Shown here: one piece after another, positions 17,897 to 27,388 of the stretch | Numbering within the stretch: the first letter of the stretch is position 1 | Layout: each line of letters opens with the position of its first letter | NCBI RefSeq assembly: GCF_003590335.1 | Contig: NZ_MIET01000024.1 | Location: forward strand, 240,255 to 304,254 | DNA length: 64,000 nt | Direction of reading: 5' to 3' | DNA from: Pseudoalteromonas sp. MSK9-3 | GTDB taxonomy: Bacteria; Pseudomonadota; Gammaproteobacteria; Enterobacterales; Alteromonadaceae | Notes under the pieces: model-generated | What the model was told of the DNA's origin: nothing | The model's input: only the letters and a program-made list of their open reading frames with translations | Databases searched by the model: none | Made by a program: the position numbers and the translations under genes

Positions 17897-18469
17897 ATGA
17901 CTTTTGCTCCTACAATGTTTGCTAAACATCGCCAAGGCACAGCGCCTGCAGCCAATAGCATGGTTGCTACACATAACCTAGTGATTTTAGATTTTAGTGG
18001 TTTTGAAACCACGCCATTTTTAAATCAAGTACTAGGGCTTAACTTAAACAAATTGATGGCCCCGGGACTGGGCGTCAAAGGTCAATTAGTAAGTGGTGAA
18101 TATTTTGCCGTTTATTACTTTAGCGAAACGGCCTATCGCTTTGTTGTTGATGTGGAGTCGGTTGCATCATTTAAAGCTTTAATCACTCAGCATGAACATG
18201 ACTATGATATTGAGCTGGTGGTGCGTGACGACTTAAATGTAAACACGCTCAGTGGTCAGCAAGCATTTGACACCTTGGTGAGCAGCTTTGAACTAACGCC
18301 GGGTCTTCGTATATCTGACGAGCAAGCGTGCTATGGCCGACAAAGTGGTGAGGTGTTTGTCACTTCATTACTGCAAAGCGGCGAACAGCAATATCAGCTT
18401 ATTGCGCTAAAACCAACACTTGAAAAGTGGCAAGGCGTATTGCAGCAACAAGGCTTTAGCCTAAACTAA
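17897..18469 (+). CDS. Diverged GcvT-like folate-binding-domain protein
   Basis: 190 residues, no signal peptide. A central stretch lines up with the N-terminal domain of the GcvT encoded just downstream: FLNQVLGLNLNKLMAPG against [17 protein letters not shown], then YFSETAYRFVVDVES against [15 protein letters not shown], with matching spacing. The GcvT N-terminus ([13 protein letters not shown]) and the whole C-terminal half are missing, so aminomethyltransferase activity is unlikely. It could be a folate-linked accessory or sensor, or a decayed paralogue under its own LysR control. Position 5' of gcvT suggests a link to one-carbon metabolism; the function is unknown. Confidence 0.8.
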   Translation: MTFAPTMFAKHRQGTAPAANSMVATHNLVILDFSGFETTPFLNQVLGLNLNKLMAPGLGVKGQLVSGEYFAVYYFSETAYRFVVDVESVASFKALITQHEHDYDIELVVRDDLNVNTLSGQQAFDTLVSSFELTPGLRISDEQACYGRQSGEVFVTSLLQSGEQQYQLIALKPTLEKWQGVLQQQGFSLN

Positions 18470-18554
18470 CAAACAGATTAAATGATAGGGGCTAGCAAGA
18501 CGATTTTGCGGCCCTTATTGTTATTGAATTAACCCCACCTCACTATGAGGCAAG

Positions 18555-18578
18555 ACTTATAGCTCATACCCTATAAGT
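18555..18578. promoter_or_regulatory. Inverted repeat before gcvT
   Basis: A perfect 8-bp inverted repeat, ACTTATAG and CTATAAGT with an 8-base spacer, ends 25 bases before the gcvT ATG. It could be an operator or a leader hairpin. No glycine-riboswitch consensus was recognised in the 134-base gap. Confidence 0.35.
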
Positions 18579-18603
18579 TCAAATATGACAGTGAAGGAAT
18601 GAT

Positions 18604-19686
18604 ATGACTTCTAAAACAGTACTACATGCAAAGCACATTGAAGCTGGCGCGAAAATGGTGGATTTCCACGGTTGGGATATGCCAATTAACTATGGTTCAC
18701 AGATTGAAGAGCATAACGCGGTACGTACCGATGCCGGTATGTTTGACGTATCTCATATGACCATTGTTGATGTGAAAGGCAACGATGCCAAAGCATTCTT
18801 ACGTAAGTTGGTTGCTAATGATGTAGCGAAGTTAACTGTTCCAGGTAAGGCTCTATACACTGGCATGTTAAATGAGCAAGGCGGCGTAATTGACGACCTT
18901 ATCATTTATTTCTTCACTGAAACGGATTACCGACTAGTGGTTAATTCAGCGACGCGTGAAAAAGATTTAGCACACATCGCAACAGTATCTGAAGGTTATG
19001 CAGTTGAAGTAACTGAACGTCCAGAGTATGCGATGATTGCAGTACAAGGCCCGAATGCCAAAGCAAAAACGGCTGAGGTTTTAAATGCTGAACAAAATGC
19101 TGCTGTAGAAGGTATGAAGCCTTTCTTTGGTGTGCAAGCAGGTGATTTATTCATCGCTACCACAGGTTACACGGGTGAAGCAGGATATGAAATTGTGGTA
19201 CACAATGACGGTGCTGCGGACCTTTGGCAAAAATTATTAGATGCAGGTGTTGCTCCTGCTGGCTTAGGTGCACGTGATACGCTACGTTTAGAAGCGGGCA
19301 TGAACTTGTACGGCTTAGACATGGACGACACTGTGTCGCCATTGGCTGCAAACATGGCGTGGACGATTGCTTGGGAACCTGCTGAGCGTGACTTCATTGG
19401 CCGTAAAGTGGTTGAGCAACAACGTGCAGACAAGAGCACAGATAAGCTAGTTGGTTTAGTGCTAGAGAGCAAAGGCGTGTTACGTGCAGGCTCTAAAGTT
19501 ATCGTAGAAGGTGGCGAAGGGGTTATCACTTCTGGTACATTCTCACCGACGCTTGGCTTTAGTGTTGCTTTAGCACGTGTACCTCGCTCTACTGGTGAGA
19601 CAGCACAGGTTGAAATGCGCAAAAAGCTAGTTGACGTTAAAGTAGTGAAGCCAAGCTTCGTACGTAACGGCAAGTCAATTATTTAA
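18604..19686 (+). CDS. gcvT: Aminomethyltransferase GcvT (glycine cleavage T protein)
   Basis: Releases ammonia from the aminomethyl-lipoyl group of GcvH and passes the methylene to tetrahydrofolate. 360 residues, usual length. Folate-binding landmarks include [25 protein letters not shown], the [10 protein letters not shown] motif and the catalytic-region [17 protein letters not shown]. An AAGGAATGAT ribosome site precedes the ATG. gcvH follows after 52 bases and gcvP after a terminator. Confidence 0.97.
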   Translation: MTSKTVLHAKHIEAGAKMVDFHGWDMPINYGSQIEEHNAVRTDAGMFDVSHMTIVDVKGNDAKAFLRKLVANDVAKLTVPGKALYTGMLNEQGGVIDDLIIYFFTETDYRLVVNSATREKDLAHIATVSEGYAVEVTERPEYAMIAVQGPNAKAKTAEVLNAEQNAAVEGMKPFFGVQAGDLFIATTGYTGEAGYEIVVHNDGAADLWQKLLDAGVAPAGLGARDTLRLEAGMNLYGLDMDDTVSPLAANMAWTIAWEPAERDFIGRKVVEQQRADKSTDKLVGLVLESKGVLRAGSKVIVEGGEGVITSGTFSPTLGFSVALARVPRSTGETAQVEMRKKLVDVKVVKPSFVRNGKSII

Positions 19687-19738
19687 TATTATAATAGGGC
19701 GGTGCGCCGCCTAAAAAACCGAACCAAAGGAACAAAAA

Positions 19739-20128
19739 ATGAGCAATATTCCTAGCGAGTTAAAGTACGCGTCTTCACACGAGTGGGTTCGCGCCGAAGG
19801 TGATGGTACTTATACTGTAGGTATCACTGAGCACGCTCAAGAGCTTTTAGGCGACATGGTATTCGTAGAATTACCAGAAGTTGGCGATGAAGTTGATGCG
19901 GGTGAAGATTGTGCTGTAGCTGAGTCGGTAAAAGCGGCATCAGATATCTATGCACCAATCACTGGTGAAATCGTTGCTATTAACGAAGACCTTGAAGATT
20001 CACCAGAAACGGTTAACAACGACGCGTTCGGCGACGGTTGGTTATTCCGTGTTAAAGCATCTGATGAAGCTGAGCTAGGTAACCTGTTAGATGCAGAAGG
20101 TTACGCAAACTCAATCGACGAAGATTAA
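19739..20128 (+). CDS. gcvH: Glycine cleavage system H protein
   Basis: Lipoyl carrier that shuttles the aminomethyl intermediate between GcvP, GcvT and lipoamide dehydrogenase. 129 residues, all-beta lipoyl domain. The lipoylated lysine is K65 in [15 protein letters not shown] good ribosome site (CAAAGGAACAAAAA) precedes the ATG. Confidence 0.97.
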   Translation: MSNIPSELKYASSHEWVRAEGDGTYTVGITEHAQELLGDMVFVELPEVGDEVDAGEDCAVAESVKAASDIYAPITGEIVAINEDLEDSPETVNNDAFGDGWLFRVKASDEAELGNLLDAEGYANSIDED

Positions 20129-20145
20129 TCGCCGAGTGAGTTTTT

Positions 20146-20175
20146 AAAAGCCCCAACTGGGGCTTTTATTGTTTT
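20146..20175 (+). terminator. Terminator between gcvH and gcvP
   Basis: AAAAGCCCC, loop AACT, GGGGCTTTT, then ATTGTTTT. It suggests that gcvP is partly or wholly transcribed from its own promoter in the 180-base gap. Confidence 0.8.
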
Positions 20176-20309
20176 CAAACACACACTTTAGTCAAGCCAT
20201 TACCCTTGATGTGTGCTGTTTAAAATTGATTACCATAGACCAATATAAACCCCGTTGGTTTATTGCAGTAAATATTATTTATATTTTTGGATCATAGGAA
20301 TCTGGACTA

Positions 20310-23201
20310 ATGTCAAACGCCAAATCTCTTGAACAGTTAGAGCAAAAGCAAGATTTTATTCGCCGCCATATTGGGCCTAGCCCAGCGCAAGTTAGCGATA
20401 TGCTAGCTGCTCTTGAAGTATCGAGTGTTGAAGAGCTGATCGGTCAAACCGTCCCTGCAGCTATCCGTTTAGAGCAAGGTTTAACAGTAGGCGATAGCCG
20501 TACTGAAGTTGAAACGTTGAGCTACTTAAAGTCAGTTGCAAGCCAAAACAAAGTATTCAAGTCGTACATTGGACAGGGCTACCACCCAACACATGTACCA
20601 AACGTGATTTTACGTAACGTACTTGAAAACCCAGGTTGGTACACGGCATATACACCTTATCAGCCAGAGATTGCGCAAGGTCGTTTAGAATCACTACTTA
20701 ACTTCCAGACTCTTACCATTGATATTACTGGTTTAGACTTAGCGTCAGCCTCATTGTTAGATGAATCAACTGCAGCAGCAGAGGCGATGGCACTGGCTAA
20801 ACGCGTATCTAAAGCGAAAAAAGCCAATGCATTCTTTATTGCCGAAGACGTTCACACGCAAACCATTGACGTAGTAACAACGCGTGCAGAACAGTTTGGT
20901 TTTGACATCATCGTTGGTCCAGCAACAGACGCCGTAAATCATGAAATTTTTGGTGCGCTATTCCAATACCCAAGCACAACGGGTGAAGTGGTAGACGTAC
21001 AAGCGCTTATCGCACAAATACAAGATAAAAAAGCGATTGCTTGTGTTGCAGCAGACATCATGAGTTTAATGCTTCTAAAAGCACCAGGTAAACTCGGTGC
21101 AGACGTCGTACTAGGATCAGCACAACGTTTTGGTGTACCAATGGGTTACGGTGGTCCACATGCTGCATTTTTCGCAACACGCGATAAATATAAGCGTTCA
21201 CTACCTGGTCGTATTATTGGTGTATCAAAAGACCGTTTAGGTAACGATGCATTACGTATGGCAATGCAAACACGTGAACAGCATATTCGTCGTGAAAAAG
21301 CCAATTCAAACATTTGTACAGCGCAGGTATTACTTGCCAACATGGCAGCATTTTATGCGGTGTACCATGGTCCACAAGGGCTAAAAACCATTGCTCAGCG
21401 TACTAACCGTTTTGCCAGCATTTTAGCAACCGGCCTTAAAGCAAAAGGCGTTGCATTGAAGCATGACACATGGTTTGACACGCTAACAGTAGTAAGCGCA
21501 GACAAAGACGCGGTAGTGGCACGTGCAATTGCAGCAGAGGTAAACTTTGCAACTAATCATGCCGGTGAATACTCAGTATCAGTGAACGAAACAACCACTC
21601 GTGCCGATGTAGCACAGTTGTTTGATATTATTCTAGGTGAAGGCCATGGCCTTGATGTAGACGCACTTGATTCTCAGGTTGCAGCTGATGGCATCACAGG
21701 TATTCCTGCAAGCCTAGAACGTGACGACGAAATTTTAACGCACCCTAACTTCAACTCGTACCACAGCGAGACTGAAATGCTGCGTTATATTAAGCGTCTT
21801 GAAAATAAAGATTTAGCGCTTAACCACTCTATGATCTCATTAGGTTCATGTACCATGAAACTGAATGCGACAGCGGAGATGATCCCAGTAACGTGGCCTG
21901 AATTTGCAGAAATGCACCCATTCTGCCCGCTTGATCAAGCACAAGGTTACCAAGTGATGATCAACGAGCTTAACGAGTGGTTGGTAAACATCACCGGATA
22001 CGACGCAGTATCACTACAGCCAAACTCTGGTGCACAAGGTGAATATGCGGGTCTTATCGCAATTCGTAAATACCATGAGTCACGTGGCGAAGGGCACCGT
22101 AACATCTGCTTAATCCCAAGTTCAGCACATGGTACTAACCCAGCATCAGCACAAATGGCCAGCATGAAAGTGGTGGTTGTTGCGTGTGACTCGCTTGGTA
22201 ACATTGATATGGACGACCTACGTGCGAAAGCCGCTGACGTCGCTGAAAACCTATCATGTATCATGGTAACTTACCCATCTACACACGGTGTTTACGAGCA
22301 AAGCATTAAAGAAGTATGCAACATCGTGCATGAGCACGGCGGCCAAGTATACATGGATGGCGCGAACATGAACGCACAGGTGGGTATTACCAGCCCAGGT
22401 TCAATTGGGTCTGACGTATCGCACCTTAACTTGCACAAAACATTCTGTATTCCACACGGTGGTGGTGGCCCAGGTGTTGGCCCAATTGGGGTTAAATCAC
22501 ACCTAGCAGAGTTTATGCCGAACCACAGCGTGATCAACGTGCCTGGCACGACTGAAGGCAATGGCGCAGTATCAGCAGCACCATACGGTTCAGCCGCTAT
22601 TTTACCTATTTCATGGGCATACATCACGATGATGGGCTCAGAAGGCTTAAAGCAAGCAACTGAAATGGCGATTGTGAATGCTAACTACTTAACTGAAAAG
22701 CTAAGTGAGCATTACCCAATTTTGTACCGTGGTCAAAACAACCGTGTTGCTCATGAGTGTATTGTTGATTTACGTCCAATCAAAGAAACGTCAGGTATCA
22801 CAGAAATGGATATCGCTAAGCGTTTACAAGATTATGGTTTCCACTCACCAACTATGTCGTTCCCAGTAGCGGGCACATTGATGATTGAGCCTACTGAGTC
22901 TGAATCTAAAGTAGAAATTGACCGCTTCATTGAAGCTATGATCTCTATCAAGGGCGAAGTAGACAGAATCATCTCTGGTGAATGGTCTATCGAAAACAAC
23001 CCATTGGTATTTGCACCACACACCCAAGCTGACGTACTAGGCAATGAGTGGAACCGAGCGTATGACCGTTTCTACGCGGCATTCCCAGTACCAAGTGTGG
23101 CAAAAGACAAGTTCTGGCCAACAGTTACACGTATTGATGACGTGTTAGGTGACCGTAACTTAATTTGTTCATGTCCGCCGATTGAGACGTATGCAGAGTA
23201 A
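20310..23201 (+). CDS. gcvP: Glycine dehydrogenase (decarboxylating) GcvP
   Basis: PLP-dependent P protein; decarboxylates glycine and loads the aminomethyl group onto GcvH. 963 residues, the full fused alpha-beta form (E. coli 957). The N-terminal half has the [17 protein letters not shown] signature. The C-terminal half has the PLP lysine in [21 protein letters not shown] and [12 protein letters not shown]. Codon use and similarity are as for the flanking core genes. The terminator downstream is strong, and the repeat island begins after it. Confidence 0.97.
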   Translation: MSNAKSLEQLEQKQDFIRRHIGPSPAQVSDMLAALEVSSVEELIGQTVPAAIRLEQGLTVGDSRTEVETLSYLKSVASQNKVFKSYIGQGYHPTHVPNVILRNVLENPGWYTAYTPYQPEIAQGRLESLLNFQTLTIDITGLDLASASLLDESTAAAEAMALAKRVSKAKKANAFFIAEDVHTQTIDVVTTRAEQFGFDIIVGPATDAVNHEIFGALFQYPSTTGEVVDVQALIAQIQDKKAIACVAADIMSLMLLKAPGKLGADVVLGSAQRFGVPMGYGGPHAAFFATRDKYKRSLPGRIIGVSKDRLGNDALRMAMQTREQHIRREKANSNICTAQVLLANMAAFYAVYHGPQGLKTIAQRTNRFASILATGLKAKGVALKHDTWFDTLTVVSADKDAVVARAIAAEVNFATNHAGEYSVSVNETTTRADVAQLFDIILGEGHGLDVDALDSQVAADGITGIPASLERDDEILTHPNFNSYHSETEMLRYIKRLENKDLALNHSMISLGSCTMKLNATAEMIPVTWPEFAEMHPFCPLDQAQGYQVMINELNEWLVNITGYDAVSLQPNSGAQGEYAGLIAIRKYHESRGEGHRNICLIPSSAHGTNPASAQMASMKVVVVACDSLGNIDMDDLRAKAADVAENLSCIMVTYPSTHGVYEQSIKEVCNIVHEHGGQVYMDGANMNAQVGITSPGSIGSDVSHLNLHKTFCIPHGGGGPGVGPIGVKSHLAEFMPNHSVINVPGTTEGNGAVSAAPYGSAAILPISWAYITMMGSEGLKQATEMAIVNANYLTEKLSEHYPILYRGQNNRVAHECIVDLRPIKETSGITEMDIAKRLQDYGFHSPTMSFPVAGTLMIEPTESESKVEIDRFIEAMISIKGEVDRIISGEWSIENNPLVFAPHTQADVLGNEWNRAYDRFYAAFPVPSVAKDKFWPTVTRIDDVLGDRNLICSCPPIETYAE

Positions 23202-23244
23202 TTGAGGTAGGTTGGGCTTTATGCCTAATCTCAACCTAGATTTC

Positions 23245-23278
23245 AAAAGCCGCTTTGAGTGATCAAAGCGGCTTTTTT
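23245..23278 (+). terminator. Rho-independent terminator after gcvP
   Basis: A perfect 14-bp stem (AAAAGCCGCTTTGA/TCAAAGCGGCTTTT) followed by T residues. Confidence 0.88.
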
Positions 23279-23313
23279 GTGGCTAGTTAAATAGAAGTAG
23301 GTATTTTAATTGT

Positions 23314-23442
23314 GTCTTCCTGACGCAGGTCAGGATCCATTCTTAGTAGTACTTGTATCAAGGTCGTCTTCCTAACGTAGGTCAGGATCAATTCTTAGCG
23401 CTTGTATTAATATCGTCTTCCTGACGAAGGTCCGGATCCATA
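23314..23442. repeat. First block of the ~52-bp palindromic repeat (3 copies)
   Basis: Copies of GTCTTCCTGACGCAGGTCAG followed by GATCCAT start at 23314, 23366 and 23415. Each holds the hairpin TCCTGAC/GTCAGGA. Copies 2 and 3 carry point changes. Spacer text such as TCTTAG and ACTTGTATCA is also conserved. Confidence 0.88.
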
Positions 23443-23700
23443 AACCACTTGTATCAGCACTTTTTGGTCATCAACTATTACCTCTAAACTAACCCTTTGT
23501 CGCGTTGGCGACAGCAACCAAAGAGGGACGGCCGCTGGCCCCTCTCTGGACTCACCCAGCGCCCCACCATCACGCTGATCTTCAAATAAACAATTGATGT
23601 GAACGTAAACGCCATGTATTCGCCGTCCTTGGCGAAATCATGGCTTGCCTCGCATCCATGCGAGCGCATTACTCATCAATTGTTTATTTTCAGGCGTGAT
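23443..23700. repeat. Structured repeat element, copy A
   Basis: About 250 bp with nested hairpins: TGTCGC/GCGACA, TTCGCC/GGCGAA and the perfect CTCGCAT-CC-ATGCGAG. A perfect 16-bp inverted repeat encloses the right half (AAATAAACAATTGATG at 23584-23599, complement at 23674-23689). Copy B at 24116 shares roughly the first 120 bases (from 23491 here) nearly identically, apart from a 10-base insertion in A, and then has a different hairpin in the same place. A 61-codon frame on the minus strand crosses this element, but it follows the repeat and is not called as a gene. Confidence 0.75.
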
Positions 23701-23776
23701 AGAAGGGGGAATGGTGTTTTCTGTAAGCGCGGTGATAGTGGTTAGAGTATAGGCGATAGCTAGTTTTGCTAACTTT

Positions 23777-24115
23777 GTCTTCCTGACGCAGGTCAGGATC
23801 CATTCTTAGCAGTACTTGTATCAATATCGTCTTCCTGACGCAGGTCAGGATGCATGCTTAGCAGCACTTGAATCAATATCGTCTTCCTGACACAGATCAG
23901 GATCTATGCATAGCAGCACTTGAATCAGTATCGTCTTCCTTACGCAGGTCAGGATCCATTCATAGCAGAACTTGTATTAATATCGTCTTCCTGACGCAGG
24001 TCAGGATCCATTCTTAGCAGCACTTGAATCAATATCGTCTTCCTGACGCAGGTCAGGATCCATTCTTAGCAGCGCTTGCATCAATATTGTCTTCCTGACG
24101 CAGGTCAGGATCCAT
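23777..24115. repeat. Main tandem array, seven units with exact 52-bp spacing
   Basis: Units begin at 23777, 23829, 23881, 23933, 23985, 24037 and 24089, exactly 52 bp apart. Each has the hairpin TCCTGAC-GCAG-GTCAGGA, the GATCCAT flank, and a near-constant remainder (TCTTAGCAGCACTTGAATCA and TATC). As the whole 52 bp is conserved there are no variable spacers, so it is not a CRISPR array. The core is the reverse complement of a hairpin in the 16160-16880 array. Confidence 0.92.
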
Positions 24116-24320
24116 AAAACAACTCATGTCAGCATTTTCTATTTTTCAACAGTCATTTGAAAATTAACCCCTTGTCGCGTTGGCGACAGCAACCAAAGAG
24201 GGTCGGCCGCTGGCCCCTCACTGGACTCACCCAGCGACGCTGATCTTCAAATAAATAATTGATGTGAACGTAAACGCCATGAAAGCACATCCATGTGCCA
24301 GCATGGCTTGAAGCGCATTG
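24116..24320. repeat. Structured repeat element, copy B (right end lost)
   Basis: Shares with copy A the stretch beginning CCTTGTCGCGTTGGCGACAG up to GTAAACGCCATG. Then a different perfect hairpin, GCACAT-CC-ATGTGC, replaces the A hairpins between matching CCATG and CATGGCTTG flanks. The right arm of the 16-bp inverted repeat is missing. The element ends against the remnant reading frame at 24332. Confidence 0.7.
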
Positions 24321-24331
24321 CCTATAGGGAT

Positions 24332-24445
24332 TTACGTACTCTGATTAGGAAGACCGATTAATTTATTACCTTCAAGTTTAATGATGGTATCTTGGTGGGC
24401 ATAAGCAAGACTAGATAAAAGCATAAATAAGATTAAATACTTCAC
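24332..24445 (-). pseudogene. Truncated secreted-protein remnant (37 codons)
   Basis: A GTG start with a GGAAAG just upstream opens a 37-codon frame: a clear signal peptide (KYLILFMLLSSLAYA) followed by HQDTIIKLEGNKLIGLP and an early stop. Such a short mature part is unlikely to be a complete protein. The end of the frame lies within 15 bases of repeat copy B, which suggests the gene was cut by the repeat element. A genuine small secreted peptide is the alternative. Confidence 0.45.
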
Positions 24446-24578
24446 TGACTTTCCGTGATCGCAACGCTTCACCTATGGCACTTTTAGTGTCAGTTGCATG
24501 GCCTTGTTGGAGATTATAACTTTTACGAACGGCTTATTTTCAGTGGGTTGTTCGTATAAGAGTTTATGTACTTGGAAT

Positions 24579-24624
24579 CAAAAAAGCAGCCAATAAATAT
24601 GTGAAAAAGAGATTATGGCTGCTT
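24579..24624 (-). terminator. Terminator downstream of the 49-aa peptide gene
   Basis: Read on the minus strand, AAGCAGCC(A)TAAT pairs with ATTGGCTGCTT and runs straight into TTTTTT. A good rho-independent signal about 40 bases after the peptide stop. Confidence 0.7.
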
Positions 24625-24661
24625 AACTTTGTCGCGCTGTGAGTCGCGCTAAACAATTAAA

Positions 24662-24811
24662 TTAACGAGTAATAGGACATATATACGTACACATTATGTA
24701 GTTTGTTGGAATTGACCATCCTCCACCGACTTGTTTGGTTTGTTCCTGATTTAACGACTTTTCTGTATAAGATAGAGACTTGATTGTTTTTTTATTGAGT
24801 TTCACTTTCAT
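24662..24811 (-). CDS. Short peptide resembling a GG-leader RiPP (class I lanthipeptide-like) precursor
   Basis: A 49-residue frame too short for most gene callers. AAAGGAATGAATT gives a well-placed ribosome site before the ATG. The N-terminal part is a basic, Lys- and Leu-rich leader (MKVKLNKKTIKSLSYTEKSL, then NQEQTKQV), followed by GGG and an 18-residue core with two Cys (positions 41 and 45), several Thr and Ser, and aromatic residues. The layout KKTIKSL...QTKQVxGG resembles the natural-product leader peptides annotated in Bacteroidetes and Pseudoalteromonas. No modifying enzyme or transporter lies in the window. It has its own terminator. The call is by recognition of the leader pattern; the product and any modification are unknown. 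Confidence 0.6.
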   Translation of the reverse strand: MKVKLNKKTIKSLSYTEKSLNQEQTKQVGGGWSIPTNYIMCTYICPITR

Positions 24812-25430
24812 AATTCATTCCTTTATATTAATAGTCTTAGTTCACTGCCATGCCGATCCTTATTTAAAGCTAAATCGCATAAAGCTACATACCAAAATTA
24901 CGGCAATATAGAGTGAACAAAAATTACTCTATCACTTGGACCTGTATAAGGCAATATGTTAAGCGTTATACAAATTAAATTGAAATTACAGAGGTATGTA
25001 TTGACGATGTACCGATGGGTGCTCGTGGCGCTACTTGTCGACGGGCTAATTTTTTGACCAGTTTTATATTGGTATTTACCCTGATTTTGAGAGTGGTTAA
25101 ATTGTTATATGTAGTAATAAGGAAAGATAGCTGCTGACAGGTTTTGAGCAGCTAACGTAACTAGCTTTGGGCAGCTCATACCCCCATATGCAGCTCTTTA
25201 TTTGCTTGTCGGTTTGTCTTGTTTTTCTCTAAAAAGGAAGGTTCTTGGCGTGAATGCGATTTAACTGTTTGCTTACTCGATTTATCAAATAAAATTAGCC
25301 CCCACAGAGGGTAGTTCAGCTCTAATTATATAGCGTACCTGAGATTTGGGTTAATATACGGTTAAGCAAACGTTAATATGATCAAGTTCATTGAAACCAC
25401 GCCTTGGTGGTTCTTAATACTTCTTTAGAA
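24812..25430. other. Intergenic region between RiPP-like peptide and IS
   Basis: About 620 AT-rich bases with no supported gene. A 7-8-bp inverted repeat, TAGCTGCT (25128-25135) and AGCAGCTA (25147-25154), is the only clear structure. Short frames here have no ribosome site or family resemblance. The promoter of the 49-aa peptide must lie at the left of this stretch, but no box is convincing. Confidence 0.5.
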
Positions 25431-26796
25431 TCAATGGGGTCAGAGTCTGTGCGATCCCCACAAAATAATTATGCGTTTGTATAATCATAACCCTCTCCTA
25501 TATTACGAAGCTGCTTCATTGCATTTAAGCAGCTCCGCATATACAACTTTATCCCATTATCTGCAGAGACACGCTGCCCAATAAATTGTAATGACGATAC
25601 GTTATCTGTTTTTAAAGAGTTAGCTTGATACTGCCTGTACTTATTCTCAAGCTTAGCCGTCATACCTATAATCATGAAAAACCAGTGTGCCAAAGTGGTG
25701 AGTAATACAAGCAAGGATAAACGGCTTTGAATGGTTGTCTGATTGTAGTTAAACCCTTGTCCAAAGCGCCGGCTTTTCATGTCTCTAAACCCTTCTTCTA
25801 TCTGCATTCTTAACTGGTAAATCTTAACTAGCTTAGTTGCAGAGTTGCGTGAATAAGGAAGTGAACTAGAGATAAGCCACGGATCTCTAGCAGACTTAAT
25901 ATGCACTTTTGCATGCTTTGATTGTTTTGGTTTTCCCGAGCGATTGAGTGATTTCCTTCCTTTCGCTTTTTGCTTGTATACAACAAGCTGACACTTCAAG
26001 GGATTCCTACGAGCAATGTAGCCAATAAATGCTTGAGCATGTTGTGTCGCTTTTTTATAAAGATGTGTGATGCATTGCCAATTTTCTTCATCAACAGATT
26101 AAAAATTTGGCAGTCGGGTTCTACCAACAAAATCCCAACCTTGGGCTAATACACTGCGAAACCAAGGCGTTTTAAAACCTGCATCCGTGACAATAATAGG
26201 CTTACAATCCTGCGGCAGTACTTGGGCTAATTTTTTCAAGAACAACGTATGCGTTATTGGTTTTTCTTTGGTTTTGAGTGAATGAACTTCTTCATAGGCA
26301 CATATACTTCGTTTATTTGATGGCAAAGAAGCGCGAAGCAAGAAGTGGCGTTTATATTCATCTAAATCAGACCAATCAACTAAAATAATGGGTCGCTTTT
26401 TAGTGCCTACGGTATGTTTAGCTAATTCGGCATAGATGCCTAGACTTTCACGAGCAAGGTTCGTGTTTGATAGCAATCTATCCGCTCGCTTAATTTTATG
26501 TTTTTCCTTCACATTGCAATCAATACCTCTGCCTATCGTTGTCACTGTGGCGGCAGACCCTGAAATTAGACTCGCAACAGCAGCTATAAGACTATTCCTG
26601 CGATATGTATGCATATTAGGGGTGACAAAGGTGAGTGTTTTCTTCAAAATGGTGGTTACTTTCATAGTGTGTAGTGGTGTGTGATTTTTGGCGATTGATC
26701 AGATCGCGAAATATTGTGAAAGTTCCCATATATTATTTTATCAGGCTGATTTTTATAAATTATTTCTGGGGATAGCTCAGACTCTGACCCCATTGA
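25431..26796 (-). mobile_element. IS4-family insertion sequence, 1366 bp
   Basis: Terminal inverted repeats begin TCAATGGGGTCAGAGTCTG at both ends (25431 onwards, and the complement ending at 26796) and stay similar over about 30 bp with three or so mismatches. The element encloses one transposase frame on the minus strand. Length and the Y2R3E6K signature fit IS4. No target-site duplication is evident, which suggests an old insertion or a rearranged flank. Confidence 0.88.
25469..26665 (-). pseudogene. IS4-family transposase with an in-frame premature stop
   Basis: A single continuous frame of 398 codons interrupted only by a TAA at 26099-26101; the two halves (188 and, after the stop, 209 codons) are in the same phase. 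The DDE residues are recognisable: Asp in ILVDWSDLDEY, Asp in IIVTDAGFKTPWF, and Glu in YQLRMQIEEGFRDMK, which fits the Y-x2-R-x3-E-x6-K signature exactly. The stop separates the second Asp from the Glu, so neither half can be an active transposase. Because only one codon is altered, the copy is probably recently inactivated. Confidence 0.88.
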
Positions 26797-26947
26797 GCCC
26801 TGCATCATTGAGGTCAGGTCTTGCATTGAGTTGGCTCTGGTTAATGACAGTAAGTTACTTTTTTCATTTAGGGATCACATTACCATTGTTGCTGGTACGA
26901 TGAGTTGCTACTCTCAAAATAAATAACCATAATTTTGAGGCAACGTC

Positions 26948-27388
26948 ATGCAGGAGTTTTTCGAAAAGTTTGCAATTAATACAAAAGTGAATGTGGTGTG
27001 GGGAGAAATGGATGCATTGGGGCATGTGAATAACGTGTCGTATTTTCGCTATTTTGAAACCGCGCGAATTGATTTTTTAAGCCAAACGGGCTTACTGTCT
27101 ATATTGTCAGAACCCAGCCATAGCCCTGTTCTGCGTGATACTTACGCGCAATACAAACGGCCAGTGACTTTTCCTGATACGCTGCATATTGGTTCATACA
27201 TTACTGATATAAAAGAAGACCGCTTCACGATGCGCTACGAGGCGTTTAGTGAATCACAGCAAGTAATATGCACAACGGGGTATGCGAGTGTGGTGATGTT
27301 TAATATGAACTCAGGGCAAAAAGCCTCCATTCCAAGCAATATGCTAACCATACTGAAGCAATACACGTTAGACAACAATCGCAACTGA
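26948..27388 (+). CDS. Acyl-CoA thioesterase, 4HBT/YbgC-type hotdog fold
   Basis: 146 residues, one hotdog domain. The signature VWGEMDALGHVNNVSYFRYFE carries the catalytic Asp (D22) and the GHVNN loop typical of 4-hydroxybenzoyl-CoA thioesterase-like enzymes. It likely hydrolyses an acyl-CoA thioester in the cytosol; the substrate is unknown. Upstream is the IS end; a stand-alone gene. Confidence 0.9.
   Translation: MQEFFEKFAINTKVNVVWGEMDALGHVNNVSYFRYFETARIDFLSQTGLLSILSEPSHSPVLRDTYAQYKRPVTFPDTLHIGSYITDIKEDRFTMRYEAFSESQQVICTTGYASVVMFNMNSGQKASIPSNMLTILKQYTLDNNRN

Noticed and set aside
18470..18603. Glycine riboswitch upstream of gcvT
   Set aside because: No match to the paired aptamer consensus was seen in the gap; only a short inverted repeat is present.
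22292..22627. 111-codon minus-strand frame within gcvP
   Set aside because: Antisense shadow of a highly conserved gene; its peptide has no protein-like pattern.
23484..23669. 61-codon minus-strand frame after gcvP
   Set aside because: It lies wholly in the structured repeat element and breaks in the second copy, so it reflects the repeat sequence.
23777..24115. CRISPR array
   Set aside because: The regular 52-bp period suggested it, but the stretch between cores is nearly identical in each unit, so there are no spacers, and no cas gene is nearby.
26688..26903. 71-codon plus-strand frame at the right end of the IS
   Set aside because: It crosses the terminal repeat and lacks a ribosome site or known domain.
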